DNA of 64,000 bases from Hippasteria phrygiana (Eukaryota > Echinodermata > Asteroidea > Valvatida > Goniasteridae): positions 372,001 through 436,000 of the forward strand of contig JAZGUH010000533.1 of the NCBI GenBank assembly GCA_037893225.1, written 5' to 3'. The notes under the pieces were generated by a model. It was not told where the DNA came from, ran no database searches, and was given only the letters and a program-made list of their open reading frames with translations. Position 1 is the stretch's first letter. Each line of letters starts with the position of its first letter. Made by a program: the position numbers and the translations under genes. Below are positions 37,860 through 50,851 of the stretch, in pieces.

Positions 37860-40411
37860 ATGAAATATCAACCAAATGCAGTATTTTTGACATGTATGGA
37901 TAGCTTAGATCTGGCGCTACATGTTGCAATCATCGGCGGCTTCTTAGAGTTAAAACTTGGGGAGAAAATTCAAACCTCGCAATGTTTATTTTCTTTCCGG
38001 CCAACATCTGTGTACATATTACCGTCTATTTATTGCTTCATGCCTGTCAAATTCCCTGGGGTATGGACTTGCTTTACTCATTCATAATTGCATGAAATAT
38101 CAACCAAATGCAGTAATTTTGACATGTATGTATAGCTTAGATCTGGCGCTACATGTTGCAATCATCGGCGGCTTCCCAGAGTTAAAACTTGTGGAGAAAA
38201 TTCAAACCTCGCAATGTTTATTTTCTTTCCGGCCAACATCTGTGTACATATTACCGTCTATTTATTGCTCCATGCATGTCAAATTCCCTGGGGTATGGAC
38301 TTGCTTTATTCATTCATAATTGCATGAAATATCAACCAAATGCAGTATTTTTGACATGTATGGATAGCTTAGATCTGGCGCTACATGTTGCAATCATCGG
38401 CGGCTTCTTAGAGTTAAAACTTGGGGAGAAAATTCAAACCTCGCAATGTTTATTTTCTTTCCGGCCAACATCTGTGTACATATTACCGTCTATTTATTGC
38501 TCCATGCCTGTCAAATTCCCTGGGGTATGGACTTGCTTTACTCATTCATAATTGCATGAAATATCAACCAAATGCAGTAATTTTGACATGTATGTATAGC
38601 TTAGATCTGGCGCTACATGTTGCAATCATCGGCGGCTTCCCAGAGTTAAAACGTGTGGAGAAAATTCAAACCTCGCAATGTTTATTTTCTTTCCGGCCAA
38701 CATCTGTGTACATATTACCGTCTATTTATTGCTCCATGCATGTCAAATTCCCTGGGGTATGGACTTGCTTTATTCATTCATAATTGCATGAAATATCAAC
38801 CAAATGCAGTATTTTTGACATGTATGGATAGCTTAGATCTGGCGCTACATGTTGCAATCATCGGCGGCTTCTTAGAGTTAAAACTTGTGGAGAAAATTCA
38901 AACCTCGCAATGTTTATTTTCTTTCCGGCCAACATCTGTGTACATATTACCGTATATTTATTGCTCCATGCATGTCAAATTCCCTGCGGTATGGACTTGC
39001 TTTACTCATTCATAATTGCATGAAATATCAACCAAATGCAGTAATTTTGACATGTATGTATAGCTTAGATCTGGCGCTACATGTTGCAATCATCGGCGGC
39101 TTCTTAGAGTTAAAACTTGTGTAGAAAATTCAAACCTCGCAATGTTTATTTTCTTTCCGGCCAACATCTGTGTACATATTACCGTCTATTTATTGCTCCA
39201 TGCATGTCAAATTCCCTGGGGTATGGACTTGCTTTATTCATTCATAATTGCATGAAATATCAACCAAATGCAGTATTTTTGACATGTATGGATAGCTTAG
39301 ATCTGGCGCTACATGTTGCAATCATCGGCGGCTTCTTAGAGTTAAAACTTGTGGAGAAAATTCAAACCTCGCAATGTTTATTTTCTTTCCGGCCAACATC
39401 TGTGTACATATTACCGTATATTTATTGCTCCATGCATGTCAAATTCCCTGGGGTATGGACTTGCTTTACTCATTCATAATTGCATGAAATATCAACCAAA
39501 TGCAGTAATTTTGACATGTATGTATAGCTTAGATCTGGCGCTACATGTTGCAATTATCGGCGGCTTCTTAGAGTTAAAACTTGTGGAGAAAATTCAAACC
39601 TCGCAATGTCTATTTTCTTTCCGGCCAACATCTGTGTACATGTTACCGTCTATGTATTGCTCCATGCATGTCAAATTCCCTGGGGTATGGACTTGCTTTA
39701 TTCATTCATAATTGCATGAAATATCAACCAAATACAGGAATTTTGACATGTATGGATAGCTTAGATCTGGCGCTACATGTTGCAATCATCGGCGGCTTCC
39801 TAGAGTTAAAACTTGTGGAGAAAATTCAAACCTCGCAATGTTTATTTTCTTTCCGGCCAACATCTGTGTACATATTACCGTCTATTTATTGCTTCATGCC
39901 TGTCAAATTCCCTGGGGTATGGACTTGCTTTACTCATTCATAATTGCATGAAATATCAACCAAATACAGTAATTTTGACATGTATGGATAGCTTAGATCT
40001 GGCGCTACATGTTGCAATCATCGGCGGCTGCCTAGAGTTAAAACTTGTGGAGAAAATTCAAACCTCGCAATGTTTATTTTCTTTCCGGCCAACATCTGTG
40101 TACATATTACCGTCTATTTATTGCTCCATGCATGTCAAATTCCCTTGGGTATGGACTTGCTTTATTCATTCATAATTGCATGAAATATCAACCAAACGCA
40201 GTATTTTTGACATGTATGGATAGCTTAGATCTGGCGCTACATGTTGCAATCATCGGCGGCTTCTTAGAGTTAAAACTTGTGGAGAAAATTCAAACCTCGC
40301 AATGTTTATTTTCTTTCCGGCCAACATCTGTGTACATATTACCGTCTATTTATTGCTCCATGCATGTCAAATTCCCTGGGGTATGGACTTGCTTTACTCA
40401 TTCATAATTGC
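37860..40411 (+). repeat. mixed hybrid block with P, R, N, B, M and CCTTGGG monomers
   Basis: The order is AVFLT with CTTGGGGAG and CFMP, P, AVFLT with CTTGGGGAG and SMP, R, N (private G to C at 38987), A with G to T at 39122 (TAG), N, AVI-Tyr/YML, M, TVI/CLE with CCTTGGG, AVFLT with AAACGCAG. The CTTGGGG variant occurs only in two monomers two units apart (near 37959 and 38423), a local 464-bp duplication. Confidence 0.83.
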
Positions 40412-42035
40412 ATGAAATATCAACCAAATGCAGTAATTTTGACATGTATGTATAGCTTAGATCTGGCGCTACATGTTGCAATCATCGGCGGCTTCTTAGA
40501 GTTAAAACTTGTGGAGAAAATTCAAACCTCGCAATGTTTATTTTCTTTCCGGCCAACATCTGTGTACATATTACCGTCTATTTATTGCTCCATGCATGTC
40601 AAATTCCCTGGGGTATGGACTTGCTTTACTCATTCATAATTGCATGAAATATCAACCAAATTCAGTAATTTTGACATGTATGGATAGCTTAGATCTGGCG
40701 CTACATGTTGCAATTATCGGCGGCTTCTTAGAGTTAAAACTTGTGGAGAAAATTCAAACCTCGCAATGTTTATTTTCTTTCCGGCCAACATCTGTGTACA
40801 TGTTACCGTCTATGTATTGCTCCATGCATGTCAAATTCCCTGGGGTATGGACTTGCTTTATTCATTCATAATTGCATGAAATATCAACCAAATACAGGAA
40901 TTTTGACATGTATGGATAGCTTAGATCTGGCGCTACATGTTGCAATCATCGGCGGCTTCCTAGAGTTAAAACTTGTGGAGAAAATTCAAACCTCGCAATG
41001 TTTATTTTCTTTCCGGCCAACATCTGTGTACATATTACCGTCTATTTATTGCTTCATGCCTGTCAAATTCCCTGGGGTATGGACTTGCTTTACTCATTCA
41101 TAATTGCATGAAATATCAACCAAATGCAGTAATTTTGACATGTATGTATAGCTTAGATCTGGCGCTACATGTTGCAATCATCGGCGGCTTCCCAGAGTTA
41201 AAACTTGTGGAGAAAATTCAAACCTCGCAATGTTTATTTTCTTTCCGGCCAACATCTGTGTACATATTACCGTCTATTTATTGCTCCATGCATGTCAAAT
41301 TCCCTGGGGTATGGACTTGCTTTATTCATTCATAATTGCATGAAATATCAACCAAATGCAGTATTTTTGACATGTATGGATAGCTTAGATCTGGCGCTAC
41401 ATGTTGCAATCATCGGCGGCTTCTTAGAGTTAAAACTTGTGGAGAAAATTCAAACCTCGCAATGTTTATTTTCTTTCCGGCCAACATCTGTGTACATGTT
41501 ACCGTCTATGTATTGCTCCATGCATGTCAAATTCCCTGGTGTATGGACTTGCTTTATTCATTCATAATTGCATGAAATATCAACCAAATACAGGAATTTT
41601 GACATGTATGGATAGCTTAGATCTGGCGCTACATGTTGCAATCATCGGCGGCTTCCTAGAGTTAAAACTTGTGGAGAAAATTCAAACCTCGCAATGTTTA
41701 TTTTCTTTCCGGCCAACATCTGTGTACATATTACCGTCTATTTATTGCTTCATGCCTGTCAAATTCCCTGGGGTATGGACTTGCTTTACTCATTCATAAT
41801 TGCATGAAATATCAACCAAATGCAGTAATTTTGACATGTATGTATAGCTTAGATCTGGCGCTACATGTTGGAATCATCGGCGGCTTCCAAGAGTTAAAAC
41901 TTGTAGAGAAAATTCAAACCTCGCAATGATTATTTTCTTTCCGGCCAACATCTGTGTACATATTACCGTATATTTATTGCTCCATGCATGTCAAATTCCC
42001 TGGGGTATGGACTTGCTTTATTCATTCATAATTGC
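40412..42035 (+). repeat. A-B-M-P-Y-M-Q block (18-monomer offset from 36236)
   Basis: A-B-M-P-Y-M matches 36236-37627 at +4,176 bp, and the preceding CCTTGGG/AAACGCAG monomers match at the same distance. The 18-monomer spacing has thus been used again. The last monomer is a TGA-bearing Q (stop at 41927-41929), which opens the Q-V-F string that follows. Y has a private G to T near 41540. Confidence 0.85.
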
Positions 42036-44355
42036 ATGAAATATCAACCAAATGCAGTATTTGTGACATGTATGGATAGCTTAGATCTGGCGCTACATGT
42101 TGCAATCATCGGCGGCTTCTTAGAGTTAAAACTTGTGGAGAAAATTCAAACCTCGCAATGTTTATTTTCTTTCCGGCCAACATCTGTGTACATGTTACCG
42201 TCTATGTATTGCTCCATGCATGTCAAATTCCCTGGGGTATGGACTTGCTTTATTCATTCATAATTGCATGAAATATCAACCAAATACAGGAATTTTGACA
42301 TGTATGGATAGCTTAGATCTGGCGCTACATGTTGCAATCATCGGCGGCTTCCTAGAGTTAAAATTTGTGGAGAAAATTCAAACCTCGCAATGTTTATTTT
42401 CTTTCCGGCCAACATCTGTGTACATATTACCGTATATTTATTGCTCCATGCATGTCAAATTCCCTGGGGTATGGACTTGCTTTATTCATTCATAATTGCA
42501 TGAAATATCAACCAAATGCAGTATTTTTGACATGTATGGATAGCTTAGATCTGGCGCTACATGTTGCAATCATCGGCGGCTTCTTAGAGTTAAAACTTGT
42601 GGAGAAAATTCAAACCTCGCAATGTTTATTTTCTTTCCGGCCAACATCTGTGTACATATTACCGTATATTTATTGCTCCATGCATGTCAAATTCCCTGGG
42701 GTATGGACTTGCTTTACTCATTCATAATTGCATGAAATATCAACCAAATGCAGTAATTTTGACATGTATGTATAGCTTAGATCTGGCGCTACATGTTGCA
42801 ATCATCGGCGGCTTCTTAGAGTTAAAACTTGTGGAGAAAATTCAAACCTCGCAATGTTTATTTTCTTTCCGGCCAACATCTGTGTACATATTACCGTCTA
42901 TTTATTGCTCCATGCATGTCAAATTCCCTGGGGTATGGACTTGCTTTATTCATTCATAATTGCATGAAATATCAACCAAATGCAGTATTTTTGACATGTA
43001 TGGATAGCTTAGATCTGGCGCTACATGTTGCAATCATCGGCGGCTTCTTAGAGTTAAAACTTGTGGAGAAAATTCAAACCTCGCAATGTTTATTTTCTTT
43101 CCGGCCAACATCTGTGTGCAGATTACCTTCTATTTATTGCTCCATGCCCGTCAAATTCCCTGGGGTATGGACTTGCTTTACTCATTCATAATTGCATGAA
43201 ATATCAACCAAATGCAGTAATTTTGACATGTATGTATAGCTTAGATCTGGCGCTACATGTTGCAATCATCGGCGGCTTCCCAGAGTTAAAACTTGTGGAG
43301 AAAATTCAAACCTCGCAATGTTTATTTTCTTTCCGGCCAACATCTGTGTACATATTACCTTCTATTTATTGCTCCATGCATGTCAAATTCCCTGGGGTAT
43401 GGACTTGCTTTATTCATTCATAATTGCATGAAATATCAACCAAATGCAGTATTTTCAACATGTATGGATAGCTTAGATCTGGCGCTACATGTTGCAATCA
43501 TCGGCGGCTTCTTAGAGTTAAAACTTGTGGAGAAAATTCAAACCTCGCAATGTTTATTTTCTTTCCGGCCAACATCTGTGTACATATTACCGTATATTTA
43601 TTGCTCCATGCATGTCAAATTCCCTGGGGTATGGACTTGCTTTACTCATTCATAATTACATGAAATATCAACCAAATGCAGTAATTTTGACATGTATGTA
43701 TAGCTTAGATCTGGCGCTACATGTTGCAATCATCGGCGGCTTCTTAGAGTTAAAACTTGTGGAGAAAATTCAAACCTCGCAATGTTTATTTTCTTTCCGG
43801 CCAACATCTGTGTACATATTACCGTCTATTTATTGCTCCATGCATGTCAAATTCCCTGGGGTATGGACTTGCTTTACTCATTCATAATTGCATGAAATAT
43901 CAACCAAATTCAGTAATTTTGACATGTATGGATAGCTTAGATCTGGCGCTACATGTTGCAATTATCGGCGGCTTCTTAGAGTTAAAACTTGTGGAGAAAA
44001 TTCAAACCTCGCAATGTTTATTTTCTTTCCGGCCAACATCTGTGTACATGTTACCGTCTATGTATTGCTCCATGCATGTCAAATTCCCTGGGGTATGGAC
44101 TTGCTTTATTCATTCATAATTGCATGAAATATCAACCAAATACAGGAATTTTGACATGTATGGATAGCTTAGGTCTGGCGCTACATGTTGCAATCATCGG
44201 CGGCTTCCTAGAGTTAAAACTTGTGGAGAAAATTCAAACCTCGCAATGTTTATTTTCTTTCCGGCCAACATCTGTGTACATATTACCGTCTATTTATTGC
44301 TTCATGCCTGTCAAATTCCCTGGGGTATGGACTTGCTTTACTCATTCATAATTGC
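42036..44355 (+). repeat. transition block V-F-N-A...G/CFMP sharing classes with the left edge
   Basis: The order is V, F, N, A with tail I, AVFLT/CRLP (TGCCCG), Tyr-FPE with CCTTCT, AVFST/PYIY, A with ATTACATG junction, B (SVI), G/CFMP hybrid. The last several rare monomers otherwise occur only in the first 12 kb. The A-B-(G/CFMP)-(CIF/LRSI) series from 43660 parallels 1436-2363 at a distance of 182 monomers (42,224 bp). Confidence 0.85.
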
Positions 44356-47300
44356 ATGAAATATCAACCAAATGCAGTAATTTTGACATGTATGTATAGC
44401 TTAGATCTGGCGCTACATGTTGCAATCATCGGCGGCTTCCCAGAGTTAAAACTTGTGGAGAAAATTCAAACCTCGCAATGTATATTTTCTTTCCGGCCAA
44501 CATCTGTGTACATATTACGGTCTATTTATTGCTCCATGCATGTCAAATTCCCTGGGGTATGGACTTGCTTTACTCATTCATAATTGCATGAAATATCAAC
44601 CAAATGCAGTAATTTTGACATGTATGGATAGCTTAGATCTGGCGCTACATGTTGCAATCATCGGCGGCTGCCTAGAGTTAAAACTTGTGGAGAAAATTCA
44701 AACCTCGCAATGTTTATTTTCTTTCCGGCCAACATCTGTGTACATATTACCGTCTATTTATTGCTCCATGCATGTCAAATTCCCTGGGGTATGGACATGC
44801 TTTATTCATTCATAATTGCATGAAATATCAACCAAATGCAGTATTTGTGACATGTATGGATAGCTTAGATCTGGCGCTACATGTTGCAATCATCGGCGGC
44901 TTCTTAGAGTTAAAACTTGTGGAGAAAATTCAAACCTCGCAATGTTTATTTTCTTTCCGGCCAACATCTGTGTACATATTACCGTCTATTTATTGCTCCA
45001 TGCATGTCAAATTCCCTGGGGTATGGACATGCTTTACTCATTCATAATTGCATGAAATATCAACCAAATGCAGTAATTTTGACATGTATGGATAGTTTAG
45101 ATCTGGCGCTACATGTTGCAATCATCGGCGGCTTCCTAGAGTTAAAATTTGTCGAGAAAATTCAAACCTCGCAATGTTTATTTTCTTTCCGGCCAACATC
45201 TGTGTACATGTTACCGTCTATTCATTGCTCAATGCCTGTCAAATTCCCTGGGGTATGGACTTGCTTTACTCATTCATAATTGCATGAAATATCAACCAAA
45301 TACAGTAATTTTGACATGTATGGATAGCTTAGATCTGACGCTACATGTTGCAATCATCGGCGGCTGCCTAGAGTTAAAACTTGTAGAGAAAATTCAAACC
45401 TCGCAATGTTTATTTTCTTTCCGGCCAACATCTGTGTACATATTACCGTCTATTTATTGCTCCATGCATGTCAAATTCCCTGGGGTATGGACATGCTTTA
45501 CTCATTCATAATTGCATGAAATATCAACCAAATGCAGTAATTTTGACATGTATGTATAGCTTAGATCTGGCGCTACATGTTGGAATCATCGGCGGCTTCC
45601 AAGAGTTAAAACTTGTAGAGAAAATTCAAACCTCGCAATGATTATTTTCTTTCCGGCCAACATCTGTGTACATATTACCGTATATTTATTGCTCCATGCA
45701 TGTCAAATTCCCTGGGGTATGGACTTGCTTTATTCATTCATAATTGCATGAAATATCAACCAAATGCAGTATTTGTGACATGTATGGATAGCTTAGATCT
45801 GGCGCTACATGTTGCAATCATCGGCGGCTTCTTAGAGTTAAAACTTGTGGAGAAAATTCAAACCTCGCAATGTTTATTTTCTTTCCGGCCAACATCTGTG
45901 TACATGTTACCGTCTATGTATTGCTCCATGCATGTCAAATTCCCTGGGGTATGGACTTGCTTTATTCATTCATAATTGCATGAAATATCAACCAAATACA
46001 GGAATTTTGACATGTATGGATAGCTTAGATCTGGCGCTACATGTTGCAATCATCGGCGGCTTCCTAGAGTTAAAATTTGTGGAGAAAATTCAAACCTCGC
46101 AATGTTTATTTTCTTTCCGGCCAACATCTGTGTACATATTACCGTATATTTATTGCTCCATGCATGTCAAATTCCCTGGGGTATGGACTTGCTTTATTCA
46201 TTCATAATTGCATGAAATATCAACCAAATGCAGTATTTTTGACATGTATGGATAGCTTAGATCTGGCGCTACATGTTGCAATCATCGGCGGCTTCTTAGA
46301 GTTAAAACTTGTAGAGAAAATTCAAACCTCGCAATGTTTATTTTCTTTCCGGCCAACATCTGTGTACATATTACCGTCTATTTATTGCTCCATGCCTGTC
46401 AAATTCCCTGGGGTATGGACTTGCTTTACTCATTCATAATTGCATGAAATATCAACCAAATGCAGTAATTTTGACATGTATGTATAGCTTAGATCTGGCG
46501 CTACATGTTGCAATCATCGGCGGCTTCCCAGAGTTAAAACGTGTGGAGAAAATTCAAACCTCGCAATGTTTATTTTCTTTCCGGCCAACATCTGTGTACA
46601 TATTACCGTCTATTTATTGCTCCATGCATGTCAAATTCCCTGGGGTATGGACTTGCTTTATTCATTCATAATTGCATGAAATATCAACCAAATGCAGTAT
46701 TTTTGGCATGTATGGATAGCTTAGATCTGGCGCTACATGTTGCAATCATCGGCGGCTTCTTAGAGTTAAAACTTGTGGAGAAAATTCAAACCTCGCAATG
46801 TTTATTTTCTTTCCGGCCAACATCTGTGTACATATTACCGTATATTTATTGCTCCATGCATGTCAAATTCCCTGGGGTATGGACTTGCTTTACTCATTCA
46901 TAATTGCATGAAATATCAACCAAATGCAGTAATTTTGACATGTATGGATAGCTTAGATCTGGCGCTACATGTTGCAATTATCGGCGGCTTCTTAGAGTTA
47001 AAACTTGTGGAGAAAATTCAAACCTCGCAATGTTTATTTTCTTTCCGGCCAACATCTGTGTGCAGATTACCTTCTATTTATTGCTCCATGCCTGTCAAAT
47101 TCCCTGGGGTATGGACTTGCTTTACTCATTCATAATTGCATGAAATATCAACCAAATACAGTAATTTTGACATGTATGGATAGCTTAGATCTGACGCTAC
47201 ATGTTGCAATCATCGGCGGCTGCCTAGAGTTAAAACTTGTGGAGAAAATTCAAACCTCGCAATGTTTATTTTCTTTCCGGCCAACATCTGTGTACATATT

Positions 47301-47603
47301 ACCGTCTATTTATTGCTCCATGCATGTCAAATTCCCTGGGGTATGGACATGCTTTACTCATTCATAATTGCATGAAATATCAACCAAATGCAGTAATTTT
47401 GACATGTATGTATAGCTTAGATCTGGCGCTACATGTTGGAATCATCGGCGGCTTCCTAGAGTTAAAACTTGTGGAGAAAATTCAAACCTCGCAATGTTTA
47501 TTTTCTTTCCGGCCAACATCTGTGTACATATTACCGTCTATTTATTGCTTCATGCCTGTCAAATTCCCTGGGGTATGGACTTGCTTTACTCATTCATAAT
47601 TGC
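44356..47603 (+). repeat. 14-monomer higher-order unit, copy 1
   Basis: The order is CIF/LRSI, AVI-Asp/CLE, AVFVT/PSIY, AVI-Asp-KF/YML-PSIH (with GTCGAG), T with GTAGAG, Q, V, F, S, R, L, C, T, and a hybrid. The last monomer has a Q 5' half (GGAATCATC at 47438) and an M-type 3' half (CTAGAG from about 47457, CFMP). That hybrid places the crossover within about 17 bp. Thirteen monomers are repeated at +3,248 bp. Confidence 0.9.
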
Positions 47604-50600
47604 ATGAAATATCAACCAAATGCAGTAATTTTGACATGTATGTATAGCTTAGATCTGGCGCTACATGTTGCAATCATCGGCGGCTTCCCAGAGTTAAAAC
47701 TTGTGGAGAAAATTCAAACCTCGCAATGTATATTTTCTTTCCGGCCAACATCTGTGTACATATTACGGTCTATTTATTGCTCCATGCATGTCAAATTCCC
47801 TGGGGTATGGACTTGCTTTACTCATTCATAATTGCATGAAATATCAACCAAATACAGTAATTTTGACATGTATGGATAGCTTAGATCTGGCGCTACATGT
47901 TGCAATCATCGGCGGCTGCCTAGAGTTAAAACTTGTGGAGAAAATTCAAACCTCGCAATGTTTATTTTCTTTCCGGCCAACATCTGTGTACATATTACCG
48001 TCTATTTATTGCTCCATGCATGTCAAATTCCCTGGGGTATGGACATGCTTTATTCATTCATAATTGCATGAAATATCAACCAAATGCAGTATTTGTGACA
48101 TGTATGGATAGCTTAGATCTGGCGCTACATGTTGCAATCATCGGCGGCTTCTTAGAGTTAAAACTTGTGGAGAAAATTCAAACCTCGCAATGTTTATTTT
48201 CTTTCCGGCCAACATCTGTGTACATATTACCGTCTATTTATTGCTCCATGCATGTCAAATTCCCTGGGGTATGGACATGCTTTACTCATTCATAATTGCA
48301 TGAAATATCAACCAAATGCAGTAATTTTGACATGTATGGATAGTTTAGATCTGGCGCTACATGTTGCAATCATCGGCGGCTTCCTAGAGTTAAAATTTGT
48401 CGAGAAAATTCAAACCTCGCAATGTTTATTTTCTTTCCGGCCAACATCTGTGTACATGTTACCGTCTATTCATTGCTCAATGCCTGTCAAATTCCCTGGG
48501 GTATGGACTTGCTTTACTCATTCATAATTGCATGAAATATCAACCAAATACAGTAATTTTGACATGTATGGATAGCTTAGATCTGACGCTACATGTTGCA
48601 ATCATCGGCGGCTGCCTAGAGTTAAAACTTGTAGAGAAAATTCAAACCTCGCAATGTTTATTTTCTTTCCGGCCAACATCTGTGTACATATTACCGTCTA
48701 TTTATTGCTCCATGCATGTCAAATTCCCTGGGGTATGGACATGCTTTACTCATTCATAATTGCATGAAATATCAACCAAATGCAGTAATTTTGACATGTA
48801 TGTATAGCTTAGATCTGGCGCTACATGTTGGAATCATCGGCGGCTTCCAAGAGTTAAAACTTGTAGAGAAAATTCAAACCTCGCAATGATTATTTTCTTT
48901 CCGGCCAACATCTGTGTACATATTACCGTATATTTATTGCTCCATGCATGTCAAATTCCCTGGGGTATGGACTTGCTTTATTCATTCATAATTGCATGAA
49001 ATATCAACCAAATGCAGTATTTGTGACATGTATGGATAGCTTAGATCTGGCGCTACATGTTGCAATCATCGGCGGCTTCTTAGAGTTAAAACTTGTGGAG
49101 AAAATTCAAACCTCGCAATGTTTATTTTCTTTCCGGCCAACATCTGTGTACATGTTACCGTCTATGTATTGCTCCATGCATGTCAAATTCCCTGGGGTAT
49201 GGACTTGCTTTATTCATTCATAATTGCATGAAATATCAACCAAATACAGGAATTTTGACATGTATGGATAGCTTAGATCTGGCGCTACATGTTGCAATCA
49301 TCGGCGGCTTCCTAGAGTTAAAATTTGTGGAGAAAATTCAAACCTCGCAATGTTTATTTTCTTTCCGGCCAACATCTGTGTACATATTACCGTATATTTA
49401 TTGCTCCATGCATGTCAAATTCCCTGGGGTATGGACTTGCTTTATTCATTCATAATTGCATGAAATATCAACCAAATGCAGTATTTTTGACATGTATGGA
49501 TAGCTTAGATCTGGCGCTACATGTTGCAATCATCGGCGGCTTCTTAGAGTTAAAACTTGTAGAGAAAATTCAAACCTCGCAATGTTTATTTTCTTTCCGG
49601 CCAACATCTGTGTACATATTACCGTCTATTTATTGCTCCATGCCTGTCAAATTCCCTGGGGTATGGACTTGCTTTACTCATTCATAATTGCATGAAATAT
49701 CAACCAAATGCAGTAATTTTGACATGTATGTATAGCTTAGATCTGGCGCTACATGTTGCAATCATCGGCGGCTTCCCAGAGTTAAAACGTGTGGAGAAAA
49801 TTCAAACCTCGCAATGTTTATTTTCTTTCCGGCCAACATCTGTGTACATATTACCGTCTATTTATTGCTCCATGCATGTCAAATTCCCTGGGGTATGGAC
49901 TTGCTTTATTCATTCATAATTGCATGAAATATCAACCAAATGCAGTATTTTTGGCATGTATGGATAGCTTAGATCTGGCGCTACATGTTGCAATCATCGG
50001 CGGCTTCTTAGAGTTAAAACTTGTGGAGAAAATTCAAACCTCGCAATGTTTATTTTCTTTCCGGCCAACATCTGTGTACATATTACCGTATATTTATTGC
50101 TCCATGCATGTCAAATTCCCTGGGGTATGGACTTGCTTTACTCATTCATAATTGCATGAAATATCAACCAAATGCAGTAATTTTGACATGTATGGATAGC
50201 TTAGATCTGGCGCTACATGTTGCAATTATCGGCGGCTTCTTAGAGTTAAAACTTGTGGAGAAAATTCAAACCTCGCAATGTTTATTTTCTTTCCGGCCAA
50301 CATCTGTGTGCAGATTACCTTCTATTTATTGCTCCATGCCTGTCAAATTCCCTGGGGTATGGACTTGCTTTACTCATTCATAATTGCATGAAATATCAAC
50401 CAAATACAGTAATTTTGACATGTATGGATAGCTTAGATCTGACGCTACATGTTGCAATCATCGGCGGCTGCCTAGAGTTAAAACTTGTGGAGAAAATTCA
50501 AACCTCGCAATGTTTATTTTCTTTCCGGCCAACATCTGTGTACATATTACCGTCTATTTATTGCTCCATGCATGTCAAATTCCCTGGGGTATGGACATGC

Positions 50601-50851
50601 TTTACTCATTCATAATTGCATGAAATATCAACCAAATGCAGTAATTTTGACATGTATGTATAGCTTAGATCTGGCGCTACATGTTGGAATCATCGGCGGC
50701 TTCCAAGAGTTAAAACTTGTAGAGAAAATTCAAACCTCGCAATGATTATTTTCTTTCCGGCCAACATCTGTGTACATATTACCGTATATTTATTGCTCCA
50801 TGCATGTCAAATTCCCTGGGGTATGGACTTGCTTTATTCATTCATAATTGC
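47604..50851 (+). repeat. 14-monomer higher-order unit, copy 2, ending with a full V-F-S-R-L-C-T-Q
   Basis: This follows 44356-47371 class by class at +3,248 bp. The one class-level difference noted is TVI instead of AVI in the second monomer. Monomers from 48996 to 50851 are the first complete V-F-S-R-L-C-T-Q 8-mer. Q here carries TGA at 50743-50745. Confidence 0.9.
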
